A stretch of 6,005 bases of DNA from Pseudomonadota bacterium (GTDB lineage Bacteria; Pseudomonadota; Gammaproteobacteria; Steroidobacterales; Steroidobacteraceae). The stretch is taken from positions 1 through 6,005 of the forward strand of contig QGUO01000230.1 of NCBI GenBank assembly GCA_003242495.1, in the 5' to 3' direction. Positions 5,296-6,005 of the stretch are shown piece by piece. A program made the position numbers and the translations under genes. The notes beneath the pieces were generated by a model. That model did not search any database and was not told the DNA's origin. It was given only the letters and a program-made list of their open reading frames with translations. The first letter of the stretch is position 1; every line of letters starts with the position of its first letter.

Positions 5296-5610
5296 AGCTT
5301 GCGCGCGGTATCCGCCGCAGACTGTGGTGAATAACGGCTGTCCCGGAGCGGACTTGAAGCCTCTGAGCAATCGTTTTGGTGAACTGCGACCGCAGTCGCA
5401 TCGCGCTCGGGCGGAGTCGCAAAGCGGCTTGCGGGAATCGCGCAAACAGGAGGTCGGGGTGGCCCTGAGCGACCCCGATGACCCCTCGTCAGCGGCAACG
5501 AGGGCGCGATGTGTCCGGCGCGGGCCCCTTCCACTCGGGGCAGGCGCCAGAGCTGGCTGCGAGTCTCGTGTATCGGCCGGTCCGTGCCGGACTTGAGCCC
5601 CAAATGACGC

Positions 5611-5639
5611 GCCCGGCGAGCTGCATGAGCAGGCCGGGC
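5611..5639 (-). terminator. Probable terminator hairpin after copy 2 of the tandem pair
   Basis: GCCCGGC (5611-5617) pairs with GCCGGGC (5633-5639), extended inside by CTGC/GCAG around an ATGA loop, with a GAG bulge. It starts 13 bases after the stop of the gene at 5653-6005. The 7-bp outer stem has the same kind of GC sequence as the hairpin after copy 1 at 4854-4882. On the minus strand it is followed by GCGTCATTT, so the T tail is poor and termination strength is uncertain. Confidence 0.42.
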
Positions 5640-5652
5640 ACGGCGGAACGAA

Positions 5653-6005
5653 TCAGCTCTTGGTGCGGGCCTTGTACACGCGCACCTGCTCGTTGAAGCG
5701 CTCGGCGTGCGCCTCGAGCTCCTCGACGGCCGCGTCATGACGCTTGGCGTGGATGGCCTTGATCTGTGCGATCTGACTTTGCGGCGCATCCTGGCCCACG
5801 GCCTCGATGCGGGCCTTCATCTCCATCTCCAGGCAGCTCAGGTACGCCGTCACGTTGGCGTTGTACTCCTTGACGGCGTTCATGCCCGCGATCATCTCCT
5901 GCTCGGTCGCGGTGCTGCCGTCGGGAATCGAGGCGGGGGCCTTGGGGTACACGCACTCCGCGGCCCCCCGGCCGGCCCCGAGGGCGCCCGCCAGCCGGGT
6001 CCCCC
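5653..6005 (-). CDS. Small exported protein of unknown function, copy 2 of the tandem pair (N-terminus beyond window)
   Basis: This is a paralog of the protein encoded at 4938-5267 and likewise unrecognised. The frame runs to the window edge. Residues before ECVYPKAP read GTRLAGALGAGRGAA, which looks like the end of a signal peptide core and an Ala-x-Ala-like cleavage site, so the start codon lies just outside; a GTG inside ECVYP is not the start. From ECV to the second Cys, 29 of 42 residues match copy 1, including IPDG-x-TATEQEMIA. The two Cys again stand 40 apart. After the second Cys it is 13 residues longer than copy 1, with a charged helical insert (MEMKARIEAVGQDAPQSQ), and then the shared ending NEQVRV-x-KAR. 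Cysteine spacing and both ends are conserved while the middle drifts, which suggests a helical protein held by one disulfide. It ends with TGA at 5653. Likely periplasmic or secreted; function unknown. Confidence 0.75.
   Translation of the reverse strand, partial: GTRLAGALGAGRGAAECVYPKAPASIPDGSTATEQEMIAGMNAVKEYNANVTAYLSCLEMEMKARIEAVGQDAPQSQIAQIKAIHAKRHDAAVEELEAHAERFNEQVRVYKARTKS

Larger units (their letters stand above)
5268..5652. other. 385-bp non-coding stretch between the tandem paralogs, with several inverted repeats
   Basis: I find no convincing gene here; open frames in it lack motifs and overlap one another. It should hold the promoter of the gene at 4938-5267. Perfect inverted repeats are TGCGAC/GTCGCA at 5385-5400 (4-base loop), TCGGGGT/ACCCCGA at 5454-5478 (11-base loop), CCCTCGT/ACGAGGG at 5483-5504 (8-base loop), GTCCG/CGGAC at 5580-5592 (3-base loop) and the terminator-like hairpin at 5611-5639. 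The two middle ones stand only four bases apart. A small RNA or structured leader is possible but not shown. Confidence 0.6.

Noticed and set aside
5324..5596. A 90-codon plus-strand open frame in the gap between the paralogs
   Set aside because: No clear ribosome site, no motif, Arg/Ala/Gly-rich translation and hairpins inside it; not supported as a gene.
5268..5789. Extension of the copy 1 exported-protein frame upstream of 5267
   Set aside because: The ATG at 5267 has a good ribosome site and starts a typical signal peptide. The upstream residues are Arg/Pro/Ser-rich non-coding-like and run into the end of copy 2 in another frame.

Overview
The window is GC-rich bacterial chromosomal DNA, by eye roughly two thirds G+C. 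Ordinary bacterial gene spacing, an OmpA-type peptidoglycan-anchored protein and Sec-type signal peptides indicate a Gram-negative proteobacterium. A gammaproteobacterium near the Xanthomonadales or Steroidobacterales would fit, but that is an impression from protein style and was not tested. No transposase, integrase, phage gene, CRISPR array, tRNA or rRNA is visible.

Layout: (1) Positions 2-484, plus strand: the C-terminal part of an OmpA-family outer-membrane/peptidoglycan-binding protein whose beginning lies left of the window. (2) A 73-bp convergent gap with one compact hairpin. (3) Positions 4807 down to 558, minus strand: a tight molybdenum-cofactor (Moco) operon in the order moeA, moaA, moaC, mobA-moaD fusion, moaE. 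Spacings in transcription order are 56 bp, 18 bp, 13 bp and an ATGA overlap. (4) Positions 4808-4937: a short regulatory or terminator region with three consecutive hairpins, one of which closes directly on the moeA start codon. (5) Positions 4938-6005, minus strand: two tandem paralogous small exported proteins of unknown function. They are separated by a 385-bp non-coding stretch with several inverted repeats, and the second copy runs off the right edge.

How the genes work together: MoaA (radical SAM) and MoaC turn GTP into cyclic pyranopterin monophosphate. MoaD, here the C-terminal domain of a fusion, and MoaE form molybdopterin synthase, which inserts the dithiolene sulfurs. MoeA inserts molybdate. 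The MobA domain of the fusion adds GMP to make the bis-MGD-type cofactor. MoeB (MoaD adenylation) and MogA/MoaB (molybdopterin adenylation) are not in the window and must be encoded elsewhere or replaced.

The most notable points are the single-polypeptide MobA-MoaD fusion, the hairpin that includes the A of the moeA AUG, the His-rich tail of MoaE, and the tandem pair of unrecognised secreted proteins with a conserved cysteine pair. I see no wholly new multi-gene system; most of the window is a well-understood pathway in an unusual arrangement.
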